Notes under the pieces: model-generated
What the model was told of the DNA's origin: nothing
What the model saw: the letters and a program-made list of their open reading frames with translations, nothing else
The model's database searches: none
In this document: positions 1-8,575 of the stretch, piece by piece
Numbering within the stretch: the stretch's first letter is position 1
Layout of the letters: each line of letters opens with the position of its first letter
Program-made: the position numbers and the translations under genes
Source of the DNA: HGM04593 sp045636125
Lineage (GTDB): Bacteria; Bacteroidota; Bacteroidia; Bacteroidales; Bacteroidaceae
NCBI GenBank assembly: GCA_045636125.1
Contig: JAZTWX010000010.1
Location: 1 to 64,000 of the forward strand
Length of the DNA: 64,000 nt
Direction of reading: 5' to 3'

Positions 1-207
1 TACGCCACGGTTTACAACATTGTGGTTGCCGAAGGCTTCCCACCATTCGTGCATATTGGTGATGCTGTTACCGATGAATACAATTTGTTCGCTGTTCACT
101 GGCAGTACTTTGAAAGCATCGTACCTGTGGTTGCGGAACGGACCGTCGGCAAACGACAATGTCGTTGTCAATAGCCAACATAGAATCAAGAATAGTCTCT
201 TTTTCAT
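1..207 (-). CDS. SGNH/GDSL hydrolase, N-terminal part (sialate O-acetylesterase-like), cut by window edge
   Basis: The first 69 codons of an exported SGNH-family esterase are present. Residues 1-20 form a signal peptide (MKKR, then a hydrophobic run ending SFA). Near residues 43-48 is FIGNSIT, the block I form of the GDSL motif with the nucleophile serine, followed by NMHEWWEAF, a wording I know from Bacteroides proteins annotated as sialate O-acetylesterase or GDSL lipase. Such enzymes remove acetyl esters from sugars in the periplasm. The Asp/His of block V lie outside the window. Fold and class are well supported; the substrate is inference. Confidence 0.8.
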   Translation of the reverse strand, partial: MKKRLFLILCWLLTTTLSFADGPFRNHRYDAFKVLPVNSEQIVFIGNSITNMHEWWEAFGNHNVVNRGV

Positions 208-474
208 GTGTTGTGTGATGATATTAATTAATAAAAATAAAAAAATCGTTATTATGCCTATATTAAGCACAAACATAAAATAATTTAATTAAAATACTAT
301 AAATATTGAAAGATAATTATAAAAAAACATTACATATTGATCATTTTCTCGGCAACACCGTCAACAGGTTTACACGGCAACAATTTACAAGCCTTAGAAG
401 CATTCTTTTCGCATAGATCGCAGCTTGCACATACAGTGCAACTACGATAAAAAACAGCATATATAAAACCATAC
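208..474. other. AT-rich intergenic region
   Basis: This stretch separates the start of the minus-strand esterase from the terminator of the sigma factor gene. It is very AT-rich to about position 340. I see no convincing gene, RNA or repeat in it; the esterase promoter must lie here but no clear -33/-7 pair stands out. Confidence 0.4.
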
Positions 475-509
475 AAATAAAAAAAATCTCTCGTAGTCTA
501 CGAGAGATT
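475..509 (-). terminator. Intrinsic terminator of the ECF sigma factor gene
   Basis: A 12-bp perfect stem (arms 485-496 and 498-509, CTCTCGTAG against CTACGAGAG) is followed on the minus strand by a run of T (A-rich on the + strand, 475-486). It lies just past the stop of the minus-strand sigma factor gene. Confidence 0.85.
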
Positions 510-535
510 ACTAGGCATTTAGCTTGCCTCTACAA

Positions 536-1039
536 CTATATAAAATCTTTCAACTCTTCTTGCAAACAGCGCCTTGTGAAAAAGATTCTGCTTTTTACCG
601 TACCCAACGGCAAAGACAGCTTAGCAGCTATCTCCCGATATTTGAATCCAGAAACAAACATCGAAAACGGGACCCTATAACTATCGGGCAAAGAATTAAC
701 CGCGCGATAAAGCTCCTTTCTATCATAATCATTTTCCGTTATAGAATCTTTTGTCAATTGAGTGCTATCTATATTATATAAATTATCGGTGTAATCGACA
801 AATGTTTGTTCACGCACAACTTTTCTGTAATTATTAATAAAAATATTACGCATAATAGTGTATAGCCAAGCCTTAAAATTCGTATCAGGAGTATATTTGT
901 CCATATTCTCAAGAGCCTTTAACGATGTATCCTGCAACAAATCATTGGCTTCCTCTTTATCAGCGGTCAATTTAAATGCAAATCTTTGCAACTCCGATTG
1001 CATTTTAAGCAAATCTCTTCTAAAAGCAACTGTTTCCAT
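536..1039 (-). CDS. ECF-type RNA polymerase sigma factor
   Basis: 167 residues, the usual size of an extracytoplasmic-function sigma factor. Region 2 spans about residues 10-75 (EANDLLQDTSLKAL, then the -10-reading WLYTIMRNIFINNYRK). Region 4 spans about 112-160, with the helix-turn-helix LSLPLGTVKSRIFFTR that reads the -35 box. It would direct RNA polymerase to a small regulon. No anti-sigma factor gene is adjacent, so the signal is unknown. It is a close paralogue of the sigma factor at 48376-48879, alike along its whole length by eye, but this copy is more AT-rich. Family assignment is firm; targets are unknown. Confidence 0.92.
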   Translation of the reverse strand: METVAFRRDLLKMQSELQRFAFKLTADKEEANDLLQDTSLKALENMDKYTPDTNFKAWLYTIMRNIFINNYRKVVREQTFVDYTDNLYNIDSTQLTKDSITENDYDRKELYRAVNSLPDSYRVPFSMFVSGFKYREIAAKLSLPLGTVKSRIFFTRRCLQEELKDFI

Positions 1040-1338
1040 TATTTCAACAAAACTTTATAAGCCATCAGGTACTTTGCGTAAAGCAGAATTATTCACAGAA
1101 TCAATAAACAATAAGACTGATAAACACTTCTTTTTAATAACATTTTTTCGCATAATTCTTTATTTTTAGGTTTATAATTAAGATTATTTTCTTACATTCG
1201 CAAAACAATTAAGAATATCATCAACAACAAAAATCAAACAACGGCACAAATATAAGAAGATTATTCTCAACTATTAAGAATTATAAGAATTTTTACATGC
1301 ATATACACACATTTAGAAACAATCTAAATAATAGACCT
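1040..1338. promoter_or_regulatory. Divergent intergenic region between sigma factor and S24-like regulator
   Basis: About 300 bases, very AT-rich, lie between the start of the minus-strand sigma gene and the start of the plus-strand regulator. Both promoters should be here and the divergent layout would allow the regulator to control the sigma factor, but I cannot identify a clear -33/-7 pair or operator by eye. Confidence 0.4.
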
Positions 1339-1995
1339 ATGGAAAGCCCTGTAAAAGAACGAATTATAAAATTTATCGAGTACAAAAACATTAGTAAAAA
1401 TGCATTTGAAGAGACCTGTAACCTTTCTAAAAGATACATAAGTAATCTCAAAGGCACTCCGGGTTCAAGAATAATAAGAAATATTAAGAACGCCTATCCC
1501 GAACTAAATACCGTATGGCTACTTACGGGTGTCGGTCAAATGATAGAGGGCAAGAATGAAGAATGTGTCCCCCAATTAGAAGAAATTCGCGCCCCGATAT
1601 TACCAACAAGAATTGCCGGAAACCCCAATACCGACATTTTAGACTACGTTCAAACCAACTCACAAGAATTGGAATTATCTCGCATCATAATACTCGACAC
1701 ACCCATAGACCTATGGCACATGATACGAGATGATGCACTCTCACCCACATTCAAGGTTGGCGACAAAATTGCCCTTCTTGCATACGAAAAAGGCGAAGAG
1801 TGCCCCATCCCCGGCAAGATATATGCAGTGGACACAACGAGCAATGGTCTCATTATTCGCAAACTAATGCCATGCGAAGATGGAGGTTACATTGCAAGAT
1901 CATTGAACGAAGAAAGATACCCTGATTTTTTCATCAAAGAGGATGAGATAATTCGAATATTCCGCATCGTATATTTGGGAAGAAGCATCATATAA
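1339..1995 (+). CDS. HTH transcriptional regulator with degenerate LexA/S24 domain
   Basis: 218 residues. The N-terminal helix-turn-helix (about residues 5-65) ends in WLLTGVGQM, typical of phage-repressor-like regulators of Bacteroidales. A C-terminal S24/LexA fold follows (about 115-210). In active family members a GDSM-type motif carries the nucleophile serine and a lysine acts as base. Here the motif reads DDALSP, so the serine position is Ala133, and the lysine position appears to be Arg174 (LIIRKL). Self-cleavage therefore looks impossible. I chose the ATG at 1339 because family members start just before the helix-turn-helix; an ATG at 1297 would add 14 atypical residues. It is divergent from the sigma factor gene. 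Confidence 0.85.
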   Translation: MESPVKERIIKFIEYKNISKNAFEETCNLSKRYISNLKGTPGSRIIRNIKNAYPELNTVWLLTGVGQMIEGKNEECVPQLEEIRAPILPTRIAGNPNTDILDYVQTNSQELELSRIIILDTPIDLWHMIRDDALSPTFKVGDKIALLAYEKGEECPIPGKIYAVDTTSNGLIIRKLMPCEDGGYIARSLNEERYPDFFIKEDEIIRIFRIVYLGRSII

Positions 1996-2078
1996 CAAAA
2001 CACCTCATAGGAAAACTGAGTTATTAGGCTGCGTATACCAGCCACAGCATCAAGCAATATTCCTGATTTAGAATAATT

Positions 2079-2113
2079 AGAGAGCTGGCTTTTTTATGGC
2101 AGCTCTCTTTTTT
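2079..2113 (+). terminator. Intrinsic terminator of the S24-like regulator
   Basis: Arms AGAGAGCTG (2079-2087) and CAGCTCTCT (2100-2108) form a 9-bp stem followed by a T run, about 85 bases past the regulator stop codon. Confidence 0.8.
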
Positions 2114-2245
2114 ATGGCACTTATATCTTATATTGACCTATACAAAGTGTTTCGTGCGACCAAATAGCGACCACTTTTTAGGTGGTCGCGAAATTCAATT
2201 TTACACAAACAAAGAAGACCATCATAATTATATTAATAAGCAGAA

Positions 2246-2287
2246 GCGAAGAGATTAAGGATTTTCACTTATTCTTTATCTCTTCGC
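2246..2287 (-). terminator. Hairpin downstream of the DUF3472 gene, probable terminator
   Basis: Arms 2246-2260 and 2273-2287 (GCGAAGAGAT against ATCTCTTCGC, with a weaker extension) lie about 25 bases past the stop of the minus-strand gene. The T run beyond the stem on the minus strand is poor, so termination is likely but not certain. Confidence 0.5.
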
Positions 2288-2311
2288 CTGCACTTGTCGC
2301 TTTATGAATTT

Positions 2312-3601
2312 CTATTCGAGTGTCGAGAAATCAATATCAGGAGATTCGGTCACATTGCCTTTACGCTCAAAATAGGTTCCAGATTTCATATACTCATCAA
2401 AAAAACCTCCCATAGAAAGGAAGAAGCAGTCTCCCTCTATGCCACCTGTATAGTCGAAACGCATCTCTTTGGCACCCGTCGTATCACAAGTGAAACGTGC
2501 TTTAGATACAGGAACCCAACGGCCGTCAGTTGTACGTGCCCATTGGTTGGTATAGTATGCTTTTCGATTGATATAGCCCATTACCGGATTAAAGTTTTCA
2601 AGAAATGAATGCGCTCCTGTGTACCAAGTAGATGTCTGAGGGCGACGGAATGATGCGATAAGAGACCATTCTCCCTTGTTGTTATCAAAAAAGTAAGCTG
2701 TATAAATAGTATTACCATTACCATCAGGTTTTACCCCCATAAGAAAACGACAACGCTCGCCAGCCTTCCAATCATAGTGTATGTAGCTTTGACCACCCGA
2801 ACCTTCATTTCCAAAATCATTTATTATCGTATTCTCACCTTTTTTTACTAGTGTAACTCGCATAGAATCCGGTATCTCGGCAGGATTGTCGGTTTCAAAA
2901 GGACTCCACACCGAGAATAATACCCTTCTCTTGTGTGGGCTGTTATTCTGCATTCCGAAGTAGCCTTGACTGAATCCACAAGCCATATAATAACTGCTGG
3001 GTATATCGCCTTCCTCAGGAACAATAACTTCGTTGTAGAACCACTCCACATCTTCTTTAGGGAGAACATATCCTAAATGCACAGACGGGCCACGACGTCC
3101 GAAGTGGGTGCTGAAATCGGGTGCCACAAACGCTATATTTTGCATTTCGCCCCCAACAATAACAGCAGCTACGGAACCAAAGCTCTCACCCTCATTTATT
3201 TTAAGACCACGAATATCCACCTTTATATATCCGGGAGTTTTCACCTTGAATGTTCCAACATCTATACGCGATAAAGTATCACTATTGAGTGTAACCTTTT
3301 TTCTCTTGCCTAACAAAGAGACCTCAATGCGAGACTTGCCTTTTGCCTGCAAAGCAATATCAATTTTACCGCACTCATTTGCTCTAAAATAAAAGCTTAT
3401 TACAGTTTCTTTGTCAATCCAATTGCGTATTGTATTACTGTGTTCGTCAATAGAGGCAGAATTTCCAGAGGTAATATACGCATTACCTGCTGCATTGACT
3501 ACATATTCACTTTGAGCGACTGCTGGCGAATGAGCAAAAAGAGCAAGCATTAAAAGAGCAAGCATTAAGGATGCCAGCAATAAAAGTCCTTTGAGTTTCA
3601 T
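2312..3601 (-). CDS. Exported DUF5077/DUF3472 domain protein
   Basis: 429 residues. A signal peptide covers about residues 1-29 (hydrophobic LLLLASLMLALLMLALFAH, cut after VAQ). About residues 30-150 match the DUF5077 type of beta-sandwich, and 170-400 the DUF3472 type (GPSVHLGYVLP, YYMACGFSQGYFGMQNN, FSVWSPFETDNP, HYDWKAGERCRFL). Proteins of this make-up are common in Bacteroidales, are secreted or periplasmic, and are thought to act on or bind carbohydrate; no reaction is established. It stands alone, with its own promoter and a hairpin downstream. Family recognition is good; function is unknown. Confidence 0.85.
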   Translation of the reverse strand: MKLKGLLLLASLMLALLMLALFAHSPAVAQSEYVVNAAGNAYITSGNSASIDEHSNTIRNWIDKETVISFYFRANECGKIDIALQAKGKSRIEVSLLGKRKKVTLNSDTLSRIDVGTFKVKTPGYIKVDIRGLKINEGESFGSVAAVIVGGEMQNIAFVAPDFSTHFGRRGPSVHLGYVLPKEDVEWFYNEVIVPEEGDIPSSYYMACGFSQGYFGMQNNSPHKRRVLFSVWSPFETDNPAEIPDSMRVTLVKKGENTIINDFGNEGSGGQSYIHYDWKAGERCRFLMGVKPDGNGNTIYTAYFFDNNKGEWSLIASFRRPQTSTWYTGAHSFLENFNPVMGYINRKAYYTNQWARTTDGRWVPVSKARFTCDTTGAKEMRFDYTGGIEGDCFFLSMGGFFDEYMKSGTYFERKGNVTESPDIDFSTLE

Positions 3602-4026
3602 TGTAATTTATTTTATTGGTTAATATTGTTATCTAACATTTTACAAATATATAAATATTTATCCATTTGCTTATAAAATTTTACTATATTTGATAAAATC
3701 GAATATAAACCGCACTCGCTTTGAAAAAAACAGAAATAAATTTCGCGTTTTCTCGCTCGTTTGTTATTATATTTGTAATAAAATTGCGAATGTCTATGTG
3801 GCACACGAATAAACGCTCTTAAAAGACATAACCTGTTTGCACTGTCGCTGTTGATGCGGCAGCAGCACTTCCTGAGTTATGTGCAAGCGAGTAAATCGCC
3901 AAACCTGTTTGGGTTATTTGCAACAGCAATGCTGTTGCTTTGCTGAATTTAGCAGAGCTCGTTGCGTAACCTGCACAATAAACAGCTATCATCTTGAGGC
4001 TTTGCAGCAGGCAGGCCACAGTGGAT
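3602..4026. other. Intergenic region with DUF3472 promoter
   Basis: The part near the DUF3472 start is AT-rich and contains a minus-strand -7 box TATATTTG (3644-3651). The rest, up to the kinase-LRR gene, contains an open frame of 66 codons (3819-4019, minus, GTG start) rich in Ala and hydrophobic residues just after that gene's stop. I do not recognise it and do not call it a gene. Confidence 0.4.
3644..3651 (-). promoter_or_regulatory. -7 box of the DUF3472 gene
   Basis: TATATTTG on the minus strand fits the Bacteroidales -7 consensus TAnnTTTG, 43 bases upstream of the start codon. No good -33 TTTG is seen at the usual spacing. Confidence 0.5.
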
Positions 4027-5911
4027 TCACATATCTATTTCTACGATTTGTGCGAACGAGCCCCAGCCACGAGTGTTTATGTATGTGCTTTTTGCGCCAC
4101 GGGGAACATAGAGGACACACCTTTTGTCAATATCGTTGAAACAACCGCTTCCCGTTGCAGTCAACTCCTTTGCAGGGATGCGCGATATTACTTTTGTCAA
4201 CATATTGCAACCTTCAAAGGTGTAGGCGCCTATGTTTTTAACACCGCTGCCCACAACTACCGTTTGCAGATTCTTGCAAAGAGCAAACGCCTTGTCGCCA
4301 ATGCAGGCTACGCTGTCGGGGATTTCAATTTCCTGCAGGCCGCTTGCGTGGAATGCGCGGGTGGCAATCTCCTTGAGGCCCTGCGACAAGGTTGCTTTTT
4401 GCAGCCTTGTGCAACTCTCGAACGCGCATTCCCCAATGGTTGTAACGCCGGCAGGTATTGTAATCTCCTTTATCGCACTTTTCCAAAAAGCGTAAGCCTC
4501 TATGCTTTTTACCGAGGAGGGAATTTCAATGCTTGGCTTTTGGAAAAGTGTAAAGGCGCTGCTGCCTATTACTGCCGTGTTCTGCGGTATCACGGTATTT
4601 GCGCAAGCTGCCACAAGAGTGTTTGTGGCTGTTTCCATAATGGCGTTGCAGTTGTTGCGGCTGTCGTATTTTGGGTTATTTTCGTCTACTTGAATAGATT
4701 CTATACAGGTGTGCCCCTCGTATGTGAGCTCGCCAATATGTGTTACGGTTTTTGGTATAAAGACGGCCCCTGTAAGGCGGCAGAAGGAGAAAGCTTCGTC
4801 TTTTATGGTTTCTACCCCTTCGGGTATTATGATGCTTGTTGTCTCGGGGTTATTGAAAGTGTTGCTGCCTATTGATGTCACGCGGAAAGTGCGCCCGCGG
4901 TGCGTAACCGTCGGGGGTATCTTTATTTCACCATCGCTATACTCGAACAGAAACTCGTCGTAACGGGTGCCTTTATACGTTACCTCCACGGTGCGCGCCT
5001 TGTGGTCGGTTATCTGGTAATGGATACCACCCTCCTCGAATTTGCCGGCAACCGAGCCGCTTTCCCACGCTTGGTAGTCGCTCACGGCGGTGTACAGACG
5101 CGTTGCAAAGGGAGCGGCAATGCAAACAGCAGCCGCGGCGATTATTGCCAACACCCGTTTATTTGTGCCCTTTGCGCTTATGGCCGATATTATTTCGTCG
5201 GTATTATTGTAACGCTTCTCTTTCAACGGCTGCAGGCAACGTTTTTTTATGCGGCCCAGGTTACCGCCCAGTTTTTTGCCGCTTTTCTCCTCGATGTATT
5301 GCAGCACACACCCCACTGCGTAAATGTCGCTGCGGGCGTCAATGTCTTTAATGTTGCCGAGCCTTGTTTCGGGCGCGCTGTATTTTGCGGTGGCACCGGG
5401 CGAGCAATCGTCGTAGTTACTGAGGCAAAACCCCAGGTCGACAAGCTTCAGGTTGTTGCTTGTCTGCTGAATTATTATGTTGCCGGTTTATATCGAGATG
5501 CACAATATTCTCCTTGTGCAAGGCTCTGAGAGCGTGGCACAGCTGCAACAAAAGTTTCTCGCAGTTCTCTTTTCGCAGAAAATATTCGGGCTCTTTTTCT
5601 ATTTTTTCTTTTAGGGTACTGCCGCTCACATACTCCATTAGAATATAGAGGGCATCGGTGTCGTCTTTTATGTCGATGTACTCCACCACGAAGGGGCTTT
5701 TAATGCCTTTTCCGGTATTGAATTCTTTGAAGAAAAGTTCGCGGTAACGCTGTTCGTTGCTGAATTCGGGGCGCAACTTTTTCATAAAGAAGAGACGCCC
5801 GTTCGAGCGTATCTTGTAGGCGAGCGAGGTGGTGCCGCAACGCTCCAACATCTCAATGTCGCCGGAAGCCTTTTTGGTGTATATAAAATCGCTGCTGTAG
5901 CCCTGTTCCAT
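4027..5911 (-). pseudogene. Ser/Thr protein kinase fused to BspA-like leucine-rich repeats, frameshifted
   Basis: Two frames together make one protein. From ATG 5911 comes a kinase N-lobe: an ERCGTTSLAYKI loop, an FMKKL lysine, then HLDI of the catalytic loop. After HLDIN (about 5480-5490) the first frame runs off into a stop at 5417. A +1 shift there restores NIIIQQTSNNLKLVDLG (DFG-like DLG), KYSAPE and DARSDIYAVG. A membrane segment follows (VLAIIAAAAVCIAAP), then about 280 residues of BspA-type repeats (ETTSIIIPEGVETIKDEAF and similar). Normally this would be a membrane kinase with an external ligand-binding repeat domain. The stop of the upstream partner is four bases from the ATG, so the two form an operon. 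It may be a true pseudogene, a sequencing error or a programmed shift. Confidence 0.8.
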
Positions 5912-5914
5912 TGG

Positions 5915-6499
5915 TTACGACCTTGTTATGATTTGAAACTTCACGCCACCCTTCTTGCCACAGATGTAATTGACCGGGGCGCCGTCGTTGTGAATGAGCC
6001 CCGAGAGCATAAGCGGAGTATTTTCTATAATGCGTTCGCAGGTAAATGTATCGTTCACCTGCAGTTTGCTGTTTTTGCTGTCCACAACTTTGAACATACA
6101 AAGCCCTATGTATTGTATGGTAACACAGCGGTCGGGCTGCCACATAAGTTTCACTTTGTCGCCCTTTAACAACGTTTTTGAATGCAAGCAGTTGTTGAGC
6201 AGGAAATCGCTCTCACACTCCCCGTCTATTTGTTGGAATTTGCAAAAAGTATCCCAGTCGGGGTAACCTATATACCTCGACAAAATATTAAGCGTGCTCA
6301 CACGCGCTGTCTGCACCTCCTTTTCTTGCAGGTAGCCCCACAAGCGTTTGAGCGTGGTGGGCGAAAGCTGGCTCCGTGTTTCGTTGAAAATACTGTTTGC
6401 AAGAAAGTCAAAATCGCGCGGAGTTCGCATTTTGAACCCTATAATATTCTCGATATACTCTTTGAGATTTTCAATTAAAGAGCGTTCCTCGTTGTCCAT
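5915..6499 (-). CDS. Conserved Bacteroidales protein of unknown function, partner of the kinase gene
   Basis: 194 residues. The N-terminal part (about 1-100) is helical and contains LSPTTLKRLWGYLQ and an RVSTLNILSRYIGYPDWDTF segment, wording I know from uncharacterised Bacteroidales proteins that may bind nucleic acid through a short helix-turn-helix. The C-terminal part (about 115-194) looks beta-rich. The start at 6499 follows a -7 box; an upstream extension of the frame has no family character. The stop is four bases before the kinase start, so the two are translated together. I do not know its function; a cytoplasmic partner or regulator of the kinase is a guess from context. Confidence 0.7.
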   Translation of the reverse strand: MDNEERSLIENLKEYIENIIGFKMRTPRDFDFLANSIFNETRSQLSPTTLKRLWGYLQEKEVQTARVSTLNILSRYIGYPDWDTFCKFQQIDGECESDFLLNNCLHSKTLLKGDKVKLMWQPDRCVTIQYIGLCMFKVVDSKNSKLQVNDTFTCERIIENTPLMLSGLIHNDGAPVNYICGKKGGVKFQIITRS

Positions 6500-6528
6500 A
6501 GTGTGGCTTATGTGCTGTGTTTCGCTTG

Positions 6529-6536
6529 CGAAGATA
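6529..6536 (-). promoter_or_regulatory. -7 box of the kinase operon
   Basis: TATCTTCG on the minus strand, 29 bases before the ATG of the first gene, is the common TAnnTTCG variant of the Bacteroidales -7 element. Confidence 0.5.
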
Positions 6537-6833
6537 GTGAATTTAACAATGAAAACACTCCCATAACCGGGTAAAACTAGGCACACACGACCATAAGGAC
6601 CAAAATGGACCAAACAAAAGTGTTTTTCCCTTTTTCGCCTAAGGCACCAAAGCGCTATGCACGCCGGCACAATAAGCGGATCAACTCCAAAAGTTGAGGG
6701 GTAAAAATATAGTTGGTACCCCTATTATGTTTTTTACGAATTTGCCTTCATATTTTAGCGATAGGCATTGAATCTTTTATAAACGTGTGCTTTAAATCCT
6801 CGGTGTCTCATTCAATTTTTAACGGTGCCGGGT

Positions 6834-7060
6834 TTCGCCGTTGGCGACGAATTACTCTTGCTATGGGAAACCACAGCAGGGGTAATCTTCTAAAAACGGC
6901 ACTGTATGAGCGTGAGTTGTTGTTAGCGGCAAACGAGGAAAAAGAACGGAGAAAGCTTGTGCAAACGAGAGCAGAAAGCAAATTTATTTGCATTATGCCG
7001 AGTGTAGCCGAGGTTGCACAAAGTGAAAGCTCGTGCAAACGAGCGGGTGAAAGCTTGCTT
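6834..7060. repeat. Long intergenic direct repeat, copy A
   Basis: The 164 bases at 6897-7060 recur at 7741-7904 with only four differences, all transitions; weaker similarity extends back to 6834. Inside are smaller related units with the wording GCAAACGAGAGCAGAAAGC and ATGCCGAGTGTAGCCGAG. Frames through it are open by chance and differ between copies, so I regard it as non-coding. Similar units are, to my recollection, scattered in Bacteroidales genomes. Confidence 0.85.
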
Positions 7061-7395
7061 GCGCACAAAGCGAGTGCCGCCGAGTTTGTACATAGTAAAT
7101 GTTTGAGCGTTGGGAAAGCAGCGTTGCACGGTAAACGCGCACAGCGAGTTGCTCCGTTCCCGAATTTGCCGCGTAAAGACAACAACGGCGAAAACAAAGC
7201 GACCGGAACGCAAAGCTATAAATATTTACAAGTGGAGATGTTTTTTTCAAACAGCTGCGCTCCTCCTACGGAGGGGAGCTGGCGCGAAGCGACTGAGGGG
7301 AGGCAAAACGTGCGCTTCAAATCCTCGGTGACCCGTGAGCTTTTCTTGCTTTAATGGCAATGCCTGTTTGTACTTTTTTGAAAAAAAGTACTCAA

Positions 7396-7460
7396 AACTC
7401 GTGCAAATGAGAGCAGAGTAGAAACTTGTTTGTGCTATGCCGAGTGCAGCCGAGTTTCGC
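7396..7460. repeat. Partial, diverged copy of the intergenic repeat
   Basis: It holds AACTCGTGCAAATGAGAGCA followed by ATGCCGAGTGCAGCCGAG, a shortened and diverged form of the unit in copies A and B. It lies between them. Confidence 0.65.
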
Positions 7461-7664
7461 GAAGCAAAAACTTGGGCTGTCGTCTTGCCGGTCGCCACTT
7501 GCTTTGTTCAGGAGTTACAAGAACATCCTTCAGTCGCTTCGTGGCTTGCCGCTCGCTGTTTGTCGCAAATGCTTGGGCCGTCAACGACTCGCTTCGCTCA
7601 AACATGTCTCCGGCTTTCCGGCGCATTGCTTGACATGCTCTCTGCGGCGGCGTAACGCAGCCTT

Positions 7665-7904
7665 TTCGCCCTTGGCGACGAATTACCTTTGCTGCTGTCA
7701 ACCATTGCGAAAGCAACAGCGGGAGTAATCTCCTAAAAAACGGCACTGTATGAGCGTGAGTTGTTATTAGCGGCAAACGAGGAAAAAGAACGGAGAAAGC
7801 TCGTGCAAACGAGAGCAGAAAGCAAATTTATTTGCATTATGCCGAGTGCAGCCGAGGTTGCACAAAGTGAAAGCTTGTGCAAACGAGCGGGTGAAAGCTT
7901 GCTT
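7665..7904. repeat. Long intergenic direct repeat, copy B
   Basis: Positions 7741-7904 match 6897-7060 in 160 of 164 bases. The preceding part (7665-7740) shares TTGGCGACGAATTAC and the following stretch with copy A but with an insertion. Just after it (about 7918-7940) is a 9-bp inverted repeat GTTCTTTCG / CGAAAGAAC. No gene is evident between 6537 and 8023. Confidence 0.85.
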
Positions 7905-8023
7905 ACTCGCAGTTTTTAGTTCTTTCGCGTGACGAAAGAACATAAAAGAAACTCAATTAATTGAGAGAATAGCTGCAAAATAACACCGCCCCTTAACTTT
8001 TTACGTTGAGCCATAATTACAAC

Positions 8024-8058
8024 AAAAAAAGAGGGTACATTCGTCGAATGTACCCTCT
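8024..8058 (-). terminator. Intrinsic terminator of rpsO
   Basis: The palindrome GAGGGTACATTCGTCGAATGTACCCTC (8031-8057 in two arms) is followed on the minus strand by seven T, 20 bases past the rpsO stop. Confidence 0.9.
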
Positions 8059-8077
8059 CAACCTTTTCAGGCGTAGA

Positions 8078-8347
8078 TTATCTACGCAAGCCGAGCTTAG
8101 CAACAATTGCACGGTAGCGGTTGATGTCGCGGTCCTTCAAGTAGTTGAGGAGCGCACGACGCTTACCTACCAACATTGTCAAAGCTCTCTGTGTGCTATA
8201 ATCTTTACGGTTAGCCTTCAAGTGCTCCGTCAAATGGGCAATACGGTATGAGAACAATGCAATCTGGCTCTCTGCTGAACCAGTATCAGTGTTAGACGTT
8301 CCGTATGTACCAAAGATTTCTTGCTTTTTAGCTGAATCCAAATACAT
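8078..8347 (-). CDS. rpsO: 30S ribosomal protein S15
   Basis: 89 residues, the standard length. The sequence carries the S15 hallmarks: TGSAESQIALFSYRIAHLTEHL, the 16S rRNA-binding KDYSTQRALTMLVGKRRALL, and the end LKDRDINRYRAIVAKLGLRR. It binds the central domain of 16S rRNA and nucleates assembly of the 30S platform. The ATG at 8347 gives the family's MYLDSAKK start; the frame is open further upstream but without family character. It is transcribed alone, divergently from typA, with its own -7 box and a strong terminator, the usual layout in the order. Confidence 0.98.
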   Translation of the reverse strand: MYLDSAKKQEIFGTYGTSNTDTGSAESQIALFSYRIAHLTEHLKANRKDYSTQRALTMLVGKRRALLNYLKDRDINRYRAIVAKLGLRR

Positions 8348-8389
8348 AGATTTGTGTTTTAAATGATTAAAAATGTTATTTAGCGGCGC

Positions 8390-8397
8390 AAAGGTAC
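8390..8397 (-). promoter_or_regulatory. -7 box of rpsO
   Basis: TACCTTTG on the minus strand, a perfect TAnnTTTG, 43 bases before the ATG. A TTGG 19 bases upstream may serve as the -33 box. Confidence 0.75.
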
Positions 8398-8494
8398 TGC
8401 TATTTTTTGGTATAACCAACACTTTTCAAAAGAAAAATTCCCGCAGCTGCCGAATGATTCTTGTTTTTTATTCGTTTTTTACACTCATTTATAG

Positions 8495-8502
8495 TACCTT
8501 TG
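8495..8502 (+). promoter_or_regulatory. -7 box of typA
   Basis: TACCTTTG, a perfect -7 element, 73 bases before the typA start; the -33 box is T-rich and less clear. Confidence 0.7.
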
Positions 8503-8575
8503 CAAACGATTCGCCCGCACACGTGCGCATATCTCAAATACACATAGTATACACACAACTTAATACCCACACAGA

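Noticed and set aside
3613..3804. 63-codon minus-strand frame
   Set aside because: Lies in an AT-rich promoter region and overlaps the DUF3472 -7 box; no family character.
3819..4019. 66-codon minus-strand frame just after the kinase-LRR gene
   Set aside because: Hydrophobic, Ala-rich and well placed, but with a GTG start, no recognised family and low-complexity content; too weak to call.
3994..4875. Open frame of 293 codons on the + strand
   Set aside because: Antisense to the leucine-rich repeats; Cys- and Tyr-rich product typical of a shadow frame.
6713..7354. 213-codon frame through the repeat region
   Set aside because: It crosses the non-coding repeats and is not kept in the second copy.
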